Translations under genes and position numbers: made by a program
Notes under the pieces: model-generated
The model's input: the letters and a program-made list of their open reading frames with translations, nothing else
Databases searched by the model: none
What the model was told of the DNA's origin: nothing
Shown: positions 34,680 to 41,585 of the stretch, piece by piece
Position numbering within the stretch: the first letter of the stretch is position 1
Layout: every line of letters starts with the position of its first letter
Virus record (IMG/VR): IMGVR_UViG_3300035034_000508
Span: 1-49,282 of that record
Length of the DNA stretch: 49,282 nt
DNA from: a virus
Reading direction: 5' to 3' (one strand)

Positions 34680-35621
34680 TTAATCTTCATCTTCATCTAG
34701 CATTTTCTGAAACATATCAACGTCATCGTTGTCATCTTTGTCAAATGGCACGTCATCGTTGTCATCTGAAGATGCCATGTTATCAGATTTTTTCTTAGGT
34801 GATTGATATGAACCACTCGCATCAGAATCATTGTCATCGTCATCAGCAGTAGATTTATTTACCTTGCCGTTGATAGCACGATTAAATTCAGTTTCAAGTT
34901 TATCATATTCCTTAAATTGTTTAGGGTCGATAAATTCTTGAAGTGAATATGAAGAATTCCAAAGTTTTTCAATTGCATCATCGTCATCTGAGATTGCATC
35001 AGGTGTATCGAATTCAGATTTATCATAGTTAGTGTAATCATCAACTTGACGAATCTTTAATTTGAAATCAGCACCTTCCCAAAAATCAAATGGGTCAATA
35101 GCAACTTCATCTTCAAATTCAGGGAACATCATACCTTCAATTTTCTTGTAGATTTTCTGACCGAATTCAAACAGGAATACTTCACCTTCATTTTCAGGAT
35201 TCTTAGAATCTTTAACAACCATGATATTTGCAACATACTTTTGTTGACGTTTACGTTTACGAACAATATCTTGATTAGCAGGAATATCAGTATTCCATAA
35301 CGTTGAGTTTGCTGTACATACTGGACATTCATTACCAATTGATGTTGGGCAGCTATTTACAAACCATTTACCAGTAGGTGTTTTAAACATGTGGCGGTAG
35401 TATGTTACAAATGGGGGTGCATTTTCACCAACAGTTTCAATGTCAGAAGGGGATGGTTGTAGGAATCGAATTACTGCATAACCATTACCGGCTTTATCAG
35501 TTTCACATTTCCAATAGCGTTCATCAATTTTACGGCTACTAGATTTTTCGTTTTCGATTTTTGATTTAAGGGATTCAGAACGAGCCTTGCGGGATTTTTT
35601 TAATTGAGCAAATGTTGCCAT
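34680..35621 (-). CDS. 32: Single-stranded DNA-binding protein gp32
   Basis: 313 aa (T4: 301). It has the basic cooperativity N-terminus (FAQLKKSRKARSESLKSK), an OB-fold core, and the zinc subdomain with H77, C91, C99 and C102 (RHMFK ... SCPTS ... NECPVC), matching the His-Cys3 site of T4 gp32. The C-terminal ~60 residues are strongly acidic (DDDDNDSDASG ... MLDEDED), the protein-interaction tail. It coats ssDNA in replication and recombination and recruits gp59. A late box lies 67 bp upstream, as T4 gene 32 is also transcribed late. An AAGGT Shine-Dalgarno precedes the start. Confidence 0.95.
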   Translation of the reverse strand: MATFAQLKKSRKARSESLKSKIENEKSSSRKIDERYWKCETDKAGNGYAVIRFLQPSPSDIETVGENAPPFVTYYRHMFKTPTGKWFVNSCPTSIGNECPVCTANSTLWNTDIPANQDIVRKRKRQQKYVANIMVVKDSKNPENEGEVFLFEFGQKIYKKIEGMMFPEFEDEVAIDPFDFWEGADFKLKIRQVDDYTNYDKSEFDTPDAISDDDDAIEKLWNSSYSLQEFIDPKQFKEYDKLETEFNRAINGKVNKSTADDDDNDSDASGSYQSPKKKSDNMASSDDNDDVPFDKDDNDDVDMFQKMLDEDED

Positions 35622-35687
35622 AATTTTTTACCTTTTTATTGTTTTTATTATTTTGTATTTTTGTTTATTCTTCTATGAGAACATTAC

Positions 35688-35695
35688 TATTTATA
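35688..35695 (-). promoter_or_regulatory. Late promoter box TATAAATA upstream of gp32
   Basis: A perfect TATAAATA on the minus strand, 67 bp before the gp32 start, in the AT-rich 87-bp gap after gp59. Confidence 0.75.
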
Positions 35696-35708
35696 CAAGT
35701 TAGGTTGT

Positions 35709-36305
35709 CTAACTAAGTTTTCTTTTGAGTAATTGTGCAAATATTCCAGTTGCTGGGAGTTGCAAAAACGTGTCAAATTTCTCTATAGTTATTTTTATAT
35801 CACCCCATAAGGGATTGGTACATTTTATTTTTGTTGTGTACCCCAACAAGCGATTTAATATAACACAACTTTCCATTGTAATCAAATCTATTTTTCTAAG
35901 TTTTTCGACAGGTGGTAATTCACCGGATTTACATAGGAACATTTCTTTGAAAGATAATCCATTCTTCTCAGCAACATCTAATATTTGTTGAACATCTTTT
36001 TGAAACACTCGCCTGATTGATTGCATGTTCTTTAGATGTTCATCCCACATTAAATATGATTCTTCTGAATCTAAGTCACCAATCCAACCTACATTCCCCG
36101 AATATGCAAAGCAGGTTGCAACATATTCAGGGAAATCGGATTTGAACTTCTTACCTAATTTACCGTAGAAGAATTTACCTTTCGCTTTGGTGAATGCATT
36201 AAACTTTGCATTCACCTTCCCATTATATTTTTTATAATCATATGACGGTCTAGTGAAATGGGCCTTAACCGCTAGAAACTTTTGATAGGCTTCATACGGT
36301 TCCAT
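35709..36305 (-). CDS. 59: Replicative helicase loader gp59
   Basis: 198 aa (T4: 217). PYEAYQKFLAVKAHFTRPSY, DYKKYNGKVNAKFNAF and GKFFYGKLGKKFKSDFPEYV are the classic gp59 N-terminal motifs. The C-terminal half has the helical LRKIDLITMESCVILNRLLG segment. gp59 loads the gp41 helicase onto gp32-coated forks. Gene order (gp33-like, two small genes, 59, 32) parallels the T4 order 33-59-32. Confidence 0.9.
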   Translation of the reverse strand: MEPYEAYQKFLAVKAHFTRPSYDYKKYNGKVNAKFNAFTKAKGKFFYGKLGKKFKSDFPEYVATCFAYSGNVGWIGDLDSEESYLMWDEHLKNMQSIRRVFQKDVQQILDVAEKNGLSFKEMFLCKSGELPPVEKLRKIDLITMESCVILNRLLGYTTKIKCTNPLWGDIKITIEKFDTFLQLPATGIFAQLLKRKLS

Positions 36306-36307
36306 TG

Positions 36308-36691
36308 TTATTCTTTACCTTTATTCAATTTCGCCTTTATTTTATCATTAATAGATGTTGGTTGTTGCATATCTACAACAGGGAATGGTTCTTCTTTCAT
36401 GTTAAAGAATTCTGTTACGTTTACGTTTTCTTCACCCTGCATAGATTCACGGATTAAACCTTTCTGTTCACCCACACTATTATGAAATTCCTGTTCAGCT
36501 AATAAAACCATTGAGTCAATTTCATCGGCACTTGGTTCTGATTTCTTAACAGCTTCCACTAATTTACTACTTAAATTATCCAGTATAACTTGAAGTGTTG
36601 TAAATTGTTCTGGTGTGATAGTATCATTCAATGCAACCAGTGATGTTTCGAGTCTATGTTGTATACCTTGGAATGTTAAATCATCTACCAT
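36308..36691 (-). CDS. Hypothetical acidic protein between gp33-like and gp59 genes, 127 aa
   Basis: It reads as a helical N-terminal half (FQGIQHRLETSLVALND, TLQVILDNLSSKLVEAVKKS) and an unstructured acidic C-terminal half ending INDKIKAKLNKGKE. A GGAGG Shine-Dalgarno lies 6 bp upstream. It overlaps the previous gene by 11 bp and gp59 follows 2 bp later, so it belongs to the replication operon. No family recognised; an accessory replication role is only suggested by position. Confidence 0.7.
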   Translation of the reverse strand: MVDDLTFQGIQHRLETSLVALNDTITPEQFTTLQVILDNLSSKLVEAVKKSEPSADEIDSMVLLAEQEFHNSVGEQKGLIRESMQGEENVNVTEFFNMKEEPFPVVDMQQPTSINDKIKAKLNKGKE

Positions 36692-36959
36692 AACTTTCCT
36701 CCAACTCAGTAACTTTACTTTCAGTTAAAGCCATTAGTTCTTTTGTGTTATCCCATTTACTTTTAAGTTCGGGGGCGTTTGCAACCAATATCATGCAGAT
36801 AGTAACGAACCCAACTATTTTATCACTTAGCGCATTAACGTCTAACCCGTTTTCTTCACTGTTCTTCGTAATTTCAAGAATACCATCACCTTCCTTAATT
36901 AGAAAGGCTAGATTTTTATCGAAGTCGTTACACTTTTTTAGTTTTTCATCAAAATTCAT
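36681..36959 (-). CDS. Hypothetical helical protein in the replication operon, 92 aa
   Basis: 92 residues, predominantly helical, with the hydrophobic segment IVGFVTICMILVANA at ~48-62 and charged ends. The segment contains alternating polar residues, so it is more likely a buried helix than a membrane span. An AGGA Shine-Dalgarno precedes the start. It overlaps the next gene by 11 bp, which points to coupled translation. Not recognised. Confidence 0.65.
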   Translation of the reverse strand: MNFDEKLKKCNDFDKNLAFLIKEGDGILEITKNSEENGLDVNALSDKIVGFVTICMILVANAPELKSKWDNTKELMALTESKVTELEESYGR

Positions 36960-37003
36960 ATTAATTTCATCCTATAATTGTTAACTTGATTTTGTAATTC
37001 TAT

Positions 37004-37246
37004 TCACTCATATGTATCTAATGCCTTTGGTTGTTTGACACCTTTTAAACACCGCTTTTCTAAAGCAGCAACCTTAATTTTATCTTTCATTGATTTATCC
37101 AGTAAATGCAAAACATCTTCAATTTCAAGAAGATTATCTGCACAGAATGATGTTATGGATTCGATAATATCAAGGTTGTTGGTGCTACTAATTTCTGCTA
37201 TTCGTATTGCAAATTGTTCTTTTGTACTTTTCTCAATATCATGCAT
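37004..37246 (-). CDS. 33: Late-transcription co-activator, gp33-like, 80 aa
   Basis: An 80-residue helical protein. EQFAIRIAEISSTNNLDIIE, SITSFCADNLLEIEDVLHLL and SMKDKIKVAALEKRCL have the spacing of the short gp33 homologues of marine T4-like phages. T4 gp33 (112 aa) ends in a similar 'I-x-x-K-I-x-x-E-A-I-x-x-N-L-L' helix plus a clamp-binding tail; here the tail is short (KALDTYE). gp33 binds the RNA polymerase beta flap and the gp45 clamp to activate gp55-dependent TATAAATA promoters, which are present in this window. Position upstream of gp59 and gp32 agrees with T4. Confidence 0.65.
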   Translation of the reverse strand: MHDIEKSTKEQFAIRIAEISSTNNLDIIESITSFCADNLLEIEDVLHLLDKSMKDKIKVAALEKRCLKGVKQPKALDTYE

Positions 37247-37252
37247 ATAAAA

Positions 37253-37720
37253 TTATTCCCATTTCCAAAAAATATGATTACCAACTTCTGCGACCTTGCG
37301 CATGTTGCTATTCCATGATGGAGCAACATAGTTTGCGTGATAATGGTCAGCCCCTTTAATTGGATGTGTCATGAAATCGTAATTATAATAAATCACCTTC
37401 GATATAGCAACCGCTTTTTCATATGCATCTATTTCATAAGGTGTATCTGTTTTACCATCACAATACCAACTGAACTGACAATCCCTTCTACCAATATGAT
37501 ACCCTTGTTTAACAACTTCACAAACGGTATCTGGAAATCTTGTTTCGCGTACACGTTCCATTGTAACCATAGCAACTGCAAGTTGGCCGATAACAGGTTC
37601 ATTCCGCGCTTCATGGTATATGTTCAATGATAAACATTCTAATTCTTCAACTTCATTCGCATGAACATTGAAAGAAAAGAATATTAAAAATAGAATTATA
37701 ATGGTTTTGAATTTACTCAT
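37253..37720 (-). CDS. Secreted cell-wall hydrolase, SleB/Hydrolase_2 family (candidate endolysin)
   Basis: 155 aa. Residues 1-21 are a signal peptide or signal anchor (KFKTIIILFLIFFSFNVHA). The catalytic domain opens CLSLNIYHEARNEP, with E37 of the YHEARNE motif as the expected catalytic acid, followed by the family motifs QLAVAMVTMERV, FPDTVCEVVKQ, CQFSWYCDG and the end GADHYHANYVAPSW. SleB-like enzymes cleave peptidoglycan as lytic transglycosylases or amidases. Export by a signal peptide would give Sec-dependent, holin-independent or pinholin-type lysis. It lies just upstream of the gp33-like gene, 6 bp apart. Confidence 0.85.
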   Translation of the reverse strand: MSKFKTIIILFLIFFSFNVHANEVEELECLSLNIYHEARNEPVIGQLAVAMVTMERVRETRFPDTVCEVVKQGYHIGRRDCQFSWYCDGKTDTPYEIDAYEKAVAISKVIYYNYDFMTHPIKGADHYHANYVAPSWNSNMRKVAEVGNHIFWKWE

Positions 37721-37740
37721 TTAACTTTCTCATATTATAA

Positions 37741-37766
37741 AAAAGAAAAGGGGCATTGCGCCCCTT
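37741..37766 (-). terminator. Rho-independent terminator after the RNase H-fold gene
   Basis: On the minus strand: AAGGGGC, a 5-nt loop, GCCCCTT, then TTCTTTTTT. The stem is 37748-37754 with 37760-37766. It follows the stop at 37769 and separates that gene from the hydrolase operon. Confidence 0.85.
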
Positions 37767-37768
37767 AG

Positions 37769-38251
37769 CTATTTGGTCATTTCCCAACGACCACGTACAC
37801 CGGCATCAGCAGCGTATGAAGCCGCAAACGCATCCGGTTTAATTTTAGGTTGAATATTACACACACCTAAAATATAACCAATCGCTTGTTTAACCACTGC
37901 ACTTGAAGCATATTCTTTCTTCGGATTAACGTCAAGATGAATCTCAACTTCTCTATCTTCAAGTTCTTCAGCCAGTGTTAAGTACAGTTCAGATACTTTA
38001 TACACTTCATTCATTAAACGCATACGTGGTTTATCCACTTGGTCATAGTCACGCTCTACATCCGTGTAACCAAAGATTTTACATCCATGAAGGTTGTTGA
38101 TATGAACCACAAGAACAACAGTGTAACGAGCATACCATGTATTACCTTTGCGATATTTTTGACTATCACATCCAAGGTATACACGTGAATCCTCACCCAC
38201 TTCAATTAAATAATCTTTAATCTGTTCAATTTGTTCTTGTGTAAACATCAT
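37769..38251 (-). CDS. RNase H-fold protein of the DUF458/YkuK family, 160 aa
   Basis: The core strands are SRVYLGCDSQKYRKGNTWYA, RYTVVLVVHINN, then a helix (RMRLMNEVYKVSELYLTLAE), EVEIHLDVNPKKEYASSAVV and the end AASYAADAGVRG. Acidic residues in GCDSQ, LDVNP and YAADAG mimic the RNase H DDE arrangement; this is the pattern of the B. subtilis YkuK family. The biochemical function of the family is not established. It is the first gene downstream of the lipoprotein, with a terminator at its end. Confidence 0.8.
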   Translation of the reverse strand: MMFTQEQIEQIKDYLIEVGEDSRVYLGCDSQKYRKGNTWYARYTVVLVVHINNLHGCKIFGYTDVERDYDQVDKPRMRLMNEVYKVSELYLTLAEELEDREVEIHLDVNPKKEYASSAVVKQAIGYILGVCNIQPKIKPDAFAASYAADAGVRGRWEMTK

Positions 38252-38278
38252 AATTACCTACATTTATTTCACCTTATA

Positions 38279-38587
38279 TTAATTGTACAATGGCCTATTA
38301 TTCTCATCGACCTCAATGCGTGTTATTAATGTAGTGAGGCACGTAACTTGTGTTGAATCTGTATTTAAAACCGCTGAATTATCAGCAACCAGATACGTAA
38401 GTAAATCCGCTTCATTACATGTGTATTTTGGATATGGAATATCGGTTTCTACACCATCAATTATACCAATGAAAACATCCAGTGAAACAGCTTCATAGTT
38501 TGAGTTAGCAGGTAGCGTGGGTTCCACATCTAATTTACATCCACTTAACGCAAACAAAAACACTACAGTTGTTAAAAATTTAAACAT
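38279..38587 (-). CDS. Predicted lipoprotein, 102 aa
   Basis: The N-terminus MFKFLTTVVFLFALSGCKLD carries a lipobox (ALSGC) with C17 as the acylated residue, so the mature protein would be ~86 residues tethered to a membrane. The remainder is hydrophilic with two cysteines that could pair. A GGAG Shine-Dalgarno precedes it and a perfect late box lies 27 bp upstream, so it is expressed late. Candidate roles are outer-membrane spanin-like lysis factor or superinfection exclusion; sequence does not decide. Confidence 0.75.
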   Translation of the reverse strand: MFKFLTTVVFLFALSGCKLDVEPTLPANSNYEAVSLDVFIGIIDGVETDIPYPKYTCNEADLLTYLVADNSAVLNTDSTQVTCLTTLITRIEVDENNRPLYN

Positions 38588-38613
38588 AATATTTACTCCA
38601 TTTGTTGAATAGA

Positions 38614-38621
38614 TATTTATA
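38614..38621 (-). promoter_or_regulatory. Late promoter box TATAAATA before the lipoprotein gene
   Basis: A perfect TATAAATA on the minus strand, 27 bp before the lipoprotein start and just downstream of the first tRNA gene. Confidence 0.75.
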
Positions 38622-38648
38622 CATCACCTGTTTGTGTGATGCGAAATG

Positions 38649-38740
38649 TGGCGGTAGGTGAAGGATTCGAACCTTCGCACCCATATTTCAGAATGTACGG
38701 GTTAGCAACCCGCTGCTTTCGACCACTCAGCCAACCTACC
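38649..38740 (-). tRNA. tRNA-Ser (GCT)
   Basis: Cloverleaf on the minus strand with acceptor GGTAGGT/ACCTACC, discriminator G, encoded CCA, anticodon loop TTGCTAA and a long class II variable arm, as expected for serine. It reads AGC and AGU. Confidence 0.95.
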
Positions 38741-39045
38741 ATGTTTTTACATATTGGTTTCCGTATTCTAAATTTGCATATTCTTCTGGAACTTGTTTTC
38801 TCATTTCACGAATCTGTTTCAAAGTCATATTCTCTAAGAAATTTGTAACAGAATATGTTACATGTTTTCCATCATTCATTCTTAGTAAATCGAATAGTAT
38901 ATCAGGTTTACCCATTGCATGATTAAGTAAATCGTCAACGGTACGGGTTTTCTTAGCAGTGCCTACATAATAACCATCTTCAGCTAAGAATATTGGATAC
39001 CCTGATTGTTTTACCTGTTTGTCTAGGTGATATTTCTAAATACAT
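38736..39045 (-). pseudogene. Frame-disrupted small gene, ~100 aa
   Basis: An ATG at 39045 has a good AGAGG Shine-Dalgarno, but its frame stops after 21 codons. The other frame is open to 38736 and encodes a convincing protein: YHLDKQVKQSGYPIFLAEDG, then YYVGTAKKTRTVDDLLNHAM, MGKPDILFDLLRM and a final YGNQYVKTW. Removing one base near codon 3 would join the start to it (MYLKYHLD...). Either a real frameshift or a sequence error. The stop codon overlaps the 5' end of tRNA-Ser. The protein is not recognised. Confidence 0.6.
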
Positions 39046-39059
39046 AATCTATTCCTCTA

Positions 39060-39284
39060 TTAAAACCCAAAAATGTCACGAACACCTTGAGCGTTCATGT
39101 AAATCATAAAAACAGGTTCTTCAATTTCAAGTTTAGGTAGAACCTCTGTTTGAAACTCAATCAAAGCATCATATGTATCATTAATATCAGGCTTAACATT
39201 AAACCCAATTAGATGCTGTAAAGTGTTTTCAAGATTTACGGTTGTGTAAAACACAATGTAATGATTAAACGACTCTAAATCCAT
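39060..39284 (-). CDS. Hypothetical acidic protein, 74 aa
   Basis: Start chosen at the ATG at 39284 (MDLESFNHYIVFYTTVNLEN), with GAGAG upstream, rather than the GTG four codons earlier. The sequence is beta-alpha-like: VFYTTVNLENTLQHLIGF, then a helix and VFMIYMNAQGV. No family recognised. It lies between a disrupted gene and a tRNA cluster. Confidence 0.6.
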   Translation of the reverse strand: MDLESFNHYIVFYTTVNLENTLQHLIGFNVKPDINDTYDALIEFQTEVLPKLEIEEPVFMIYMNAQGVRDIFGF

Positions 39285-39303
39285 AATTACTCTCACTTTA
39301 ATT

Positions 39304-39377
39304 TGGCAGCCCGTACAAGATTTGAACTTATGATACGTGATTCAAAGTCACGTGTGTTACCGTTACACTAACGGGCA
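39304..39377 (-). tRNA. tRNA-Gln (TTG)
   Basis: Acceptor TGCCCGT opposite ACGGGCT (U1 unpaired with U72, typically weak in Gln tRNAs), G73, encoded CCA, anticodon stem CGTGA/TCACG and loop CTTTGAA. Confidence 0.92.
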
Positions 39378-39391
39378 ATAGAAATTTTATT

Positions 39392-39468
39392 TGGAGTACA
39401 TAGTGGGATTCGAACCCACGAATAACGAGTTTGCAATCCGCACCTTTAGACCACTCAGGCATATGTAC
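39392..39468 (-). tRNA. tRNA-Cys (GCA)
   Basis: Acceptor GTACATA/TATGTAC, U73 (characteristic of Cys tRNA), CCA encoded, loop TTGCAAA. The anticodon stem GCGGA/CTCGT has a mismatch and G-U pairs, weaker than usual. Confidence 0.9.
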
Positions 39469-39486
39469 TCGAAATAAAACTTAATT

Positions 39487-39561
39487 TGGCAGGGGATAAA
39501 GGATTCGAACCCATAGTTGCGGAGTTGGAAACCGCCGTGTTACCGTTAACACTAATCCCCC
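39487..39561 (-). tRNA. tRNA-Trp (CCA)
   Basis: Acceptor GGGGGAT/ATCCCCT, G73, CCA encoded. D-stem GTGT/ACAC fixes the anticodon stem as GCGGT/TCCGC (U31-U39 mismatch) and the loop as TTCCAAC, anticodon CCA. A shifted reading would give TCC, but then the stem does not pair. Confidence 0.82.
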
Positions 39562-39567
39562 ATTATT

Positions 39568-40014
39568 TTATTTACGTTTTCTTTTATTCACCATTCCATC
39601 ATTAATTTCAAACTCTTTTGACTTCACTTGATTGACATTGATGTTATCATAGTGTTTATATACACTTAAGGGGTAATAATAAATTTCCCCTGTTTCATGA
39701 TTAACACCAACCATCCAATCTATCTTTTCATCTGCGTAACTATAACTATAACGAATGTTCCCATTAATACTTGTACGCTCTTTACCTTTTGATGAACCTC
39801 TATTATTGGTTTTAAATGAATTATTTTTCAATGTTTTAATCTGAAAGGTTTTAAATACTCTGTTACCATTACTGGTTATTTTTTCTATAACCAAATCATA
39901 AACTGTATCCCTTGAAGATGGAAATAAAACCACCCAACCTTTTTTAATTAAATCCTGTACAACCAAATATTGAGATAAATCAGCAGTGTTATTGCTCTTT
40001 ATCTGATATGCCAA
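39568..40014 (-). CDS. Putative PD-(D/E)XK nuclease-like protein, 148 aa
   Basis: Begins with TTG preceded by TAAGG. The segment KKGWVVLFPSSRDTVYDLVI, then a turn and VFKTFQIKTLKNNS, has the PD-(D/E)XK order D...(Q)-I-K of small resolvase or intron-endonuclease-like enzymes. The rest (YSYADEKIDWMVGVNHETGE, IYYYPLSVY) matches the C-terminal part of that fold. It could act in recombination or as a mobile nuclease. It sits between tRNA genes. Confidence 0.65.
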   Translation of the reverse strand: MAYQIKSNNTADLSQYLVVQDLIKKGWVVLFPSSRDTVYDLVIEKITSNGNRVFKTFQIKTLKNNSFKTNNRGSSKGKERTSINGNIRYSYSYADEKIDWMVGVNHETGEIYYYPLSVYKHYDNINVNQVKSKEFEINDGMVNKRKRK

Positions 40015-40047
40015 ATTACTAACCTTATTGTTATTATTATATGGTTC

Positions 40048-40055
40048 TATTTATT
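40048..40055 (-). promoter_or_regulatory. Late-box variant AATAAATA before the PD-(D/E)XK-like gene
   Basis: AATAAATA on the minus strand, 34 bp upstream of the TTG start; one mismatch from the late consensus. Confidence 0.35.
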
Positions 40056-40089
40056 CATGCGACTTACAGGCATATCCCCGCCGCGCGAT

Positions 40090-40191
40090 TGGTGGTAGAA
40101 GTGGGATTCGAACCCACACACCACGCTACTAACGTGATTAACTGTTTTCAAGACAGCAGCCGTTACCCTGAATCTTTCGGCTTACTCTACC
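40090..40191 (-). tRNA. tRNA-Ser (TGA)
   Basis: Acceptor GGTAGAG/TTCTACC, A73, CCA encoded, anticodon loop CTTGAAA in stem CTGT/ACAG, and a long variable arm. At 102 nt it is long because the D-loop between AGCC and GGCT is about 17 nt, which is unusual. Confidence 0.88.
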
Positions 40192-40192
40192 T

Positions 40193-40322
40193 TTATTCTT
40201 TTAAAAATTCTTCACCTATTTCAACTAAGCGGTCTACTAAAACTTGGTGTTTACTACCTACCTTTGATTTATATTTACCACCAGAATTAAATCCAATGCC
40301 ATATATTTTTCTTTTTACTCAT
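40193..40322 (-). pseudogene. Frame-disrupted small basic gene, ~42 aa
   Basis: An ATG at 40322 overlaps the stop of the upstream gene (ATGAGTAA), but its frame ends after MSKKKNIWHWI. Another frame is open to a stop at 40193 and reads YGIGFNSGGKYKSKVGSK, HQVLVDRLVEIGEEFLKE. One A fewer in the A5-G-A5 run after the start would fuse them into a 42-aa protein. It ends 2 bp before tRNA-Ser(TGA). Protein not recognised. Confidence 0.55.
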
Positions 40323-40785
40323 TGACGTAACCTAAAAACATAAATTCTTCTTCAACTATTGGTAATCTGAACAGATAGTTTTTTGAATTACTACCAACAT
40401 CACCACCAATAACTTCTCTGTGCCAAAGTTTGTTTTTAATCATTTTCTTTAACTTGTCAGTTTCTATAATATACACACCGATTTTATTATCAGGGCTGTG
40501 TACTTTATATAGATAATAATCTGCTTTTGAAACCGCTATGCCTGAACGCCTACCCCATGATTCAGTTTCAACACCGATATTTCCGGTTTTCTTACATGTA
40601 AAATCTTCTTTAACTTCAACTGTACATTCAAAACGATTACGAACATTAAATTTCAAATCATAATCTGAGTTGTTGCAATGTTCAATAAACTGCATCCCAT
40701 CTAATTTACTACATAGGAACTCAGCCATTTGATTTTCAGTACGTTCAGCAATAGGTAAATCTTTATTAAAATTATAATGAGGCAT
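40315..40785 (-). CDS. Putative PD-(D/E)XK-fold protein, 156 aa
   Basis: The order NNSDYDLKFNV, CTVEVKEDFTCKKTGNIGV and GRRSGIAVSKADYYLYKV fits a conserved phage family: D in DYDL, E-x-K in VEVK, then a GN-I-x-V/I-E-T motif and an 'SGI..S.ADYY' strand, as in resolvase-like nucleases. The last third (YIIETDKLKKMIKN, LFRLPIVEEEFM) completes the fold. A sigma70-type promoter lies upstream in a 65-bp repeat. Function in DNA processing is inferred. Confidence 0.65.
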   Translation of the reverse strand: MPHYNFNKDLPIAERTENQMAEFLCSKLDGMQFIEHCNNSDYDLKFNVRNRFECTVEVKEDFTCKKTGNIGVETESWGRRSGIAVSKADYYLYKVHSPDNKIGVYIIETDKLKKMIKNKLWHREVIGGDVGSNSKNYLFRLPIVEEEFMFLGYVNE

Positions 40786-40812
40786 CGACTACTCTTTTTT
40801 ATTATTTTTATT

Positions 40813-40842
40813 ATTATAATAACAAGATGCAATTTAGGTCAA
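40813..40842 (-). promoter_or_regulatory. Sigma70-type promoter before the 156-aa gene
   Basis: On the minus strand: TTGACC (40837-40842), 18-bp spacer, TATAAT (40813-40818). The -35 half lies inside a 65-bp repeat whose second copy lacks the -10. Confidence 0.65.
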
Positions 40843-40887
40843 TTTAAAATATTGAGTTTTTGAGATTGCAGTTTACATCTTTAATTT
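40823..40887. repeat. 65-bp perfect direct repeat, copy 1
   Basis: Identical to 45837-45901, about 5 kb away. Copy 1 lies 46 bp downstream of tRNA-Phe (minus strand) and carries the -35 of the promoter at 40813-40842. The repeat contains no ORF. Confidence 0.9.
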
Positions 40888-40933
40888 ATTTCTAGTTATT
40901 GTACATGAATATTATCTCATGTCAATTAAATTT

Positions 40934-41009
40934 TGGTGCGGAATGTAGGTTTCGAACCTACCTCTTTCGGGCTTCAACCGAACGCTTTCACCAGATTAGC
41001 TTATTCCGC
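40934..41009 (-). tRNA. tRNA-Phe (GAA)
   Basis: Acceptor GCGGAAT/ATTCCGC, A73, CCA encoded, stem TTCGG/CCGAA, loop TTGAAGC. Its 5' nine bases overlap the stop end of the preceding small gene. Confidence 0.95.
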
Positions 41010-41210
41010 TTGTTTACGTAACATAGAAGGTAACGATTCATTGGGTACACGGTTAGTCAATCCTTCTGTATATCCTAATGCATACGCTTCAAATCTATAT
41101 GCGTTTCCCTTAAAGGGATTAATATATGATGATGAGATGAATCCATCTTCATATCCAAGATTATATGCATTGCATATTTTTTGGATATTTAATTCACTTT
41201 GGTTATCCAT
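41001..41210 (-). CDS. Hypothetical protein, 69 aa
   Basis: Start chosen at the ATG at 41210, which follows AGGTGAT at the right distance; an ATG nine codons upstream lacks a Shine-Dalgarno. The protein (NIQKICNAYNLGYEDGFISS, YRFEAYALGYTEGLTNRV) has two 'A-Y-x-L-G-Y-x-D/E-G' repeats, like small helical-repeat phage proteins. The stop lies inside the 5' end of tRNA-Phe. Unknown function. Confidence 0.65.
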   Translation of the reverse strand: MDNQSELNIQKICNAYNLGYEDGFISSSYINPFKGNAYRFEAYALGYTEGLTNRVPNESLPSMLRKQAE

Positions 41211-41230
41211 AATATCACCTATATAAAATA

Positions 41231-41305
41231 TGGTCACGGAGTGAGGAATTAAACCTCACAATTCTTCCCCCATATGGGAAGTGCTTTACATTTAAACTAT
41301 CCGTG
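41231..41305 (-). tRNA. Degenerate tRNA-like sequence with an 8-nt anticodon loop, isotype unclear
   Basis: Acceptor CACGGAT/CTCCGTG (last pair U-C mismatched), A73, encoded CCA, D-stem GTTT/AAGC, T-arm TGAGG/CCTCA with loop TTTAATT. The anticodon stem CTTCC/GGAAG encloses CATATGGG, one base too long and without U33 at the normal place. It could be a pseudo-tRNA or a specialised one. The spacing around position 8 is also abnormal. Confidence 0.5.
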
Positions 41306-41311
41306 ATAATT

Positions 41312-41386
41312 TGGCGACTCATAGGGGAATCGAACCCCTCTTTCCGGTTAGACAGACCAGCGTAATTGCCACTATACCAATGAGCC
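41312..41386 (-). tRNA. tRNA-Asp (GTC)
   Basis: Acceptor GGCTCAT/ATGAGTC, G73, CCA encoded, stem CTGGT/ACCGG, loop CTGTCTA. Position 37 is U where a purine is usual. Confidence 0.9.
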
Positions 41387-41391
41387 ATTTT

Positions 41392-41568
41392 TTATTTTTC
41401 GTATCTTCTTTTCCATTCAGCTTTACATTCTTCACGTGTATGTGAGTCATAAAAATTATCATCTTCCATTGAGTTACTTGTTTCATTATACCAACCTTTA
41501 GCCCGTGGGTCAGACGATGGATTAAAAGGTGCTGGCGGATTATCATGGTGATAGTCAAATATACTCAT
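41392..41568 (-). CDS. Hypothetical small protein, 58 aa
   Basis: ATG at 41568 with AGGA nine bases upstream; TAA at 41392-41394. The protein begins MSIFDYHHDNPPAPFNPSSD and ends CKAEWKRRYEK. It is polar with several Trp, Tyr and His residues and no transmembrane segment. It fills the gap between tRNA-Asp and tRNA-Tyr. Not recognised. Confidence 0.65.
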   Translation of the reverse strand: MSIFDYHHDNPPAPFNPSSDPRAKGWYNETSNSMEDDNFYDSHTREECKAEWKRRYEK

Positions 41569-41585
41569 AATGCAATTTCCTAATT

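Noticed and set aside
39487-39561. Reading this tRNA as Gly(TCC)
   Set aside because: That register breaks the anticodon stem; the D-stem fixes loop TTCCAAC, and G73 with the acceptor end fits Trp.
41319-41558. 79-aa minus-strand ORF overlapping tRNA-Asp
   Set aside because: The 58-aa frame at 41392-41568 has the better start signal and does not run through a tRNA.
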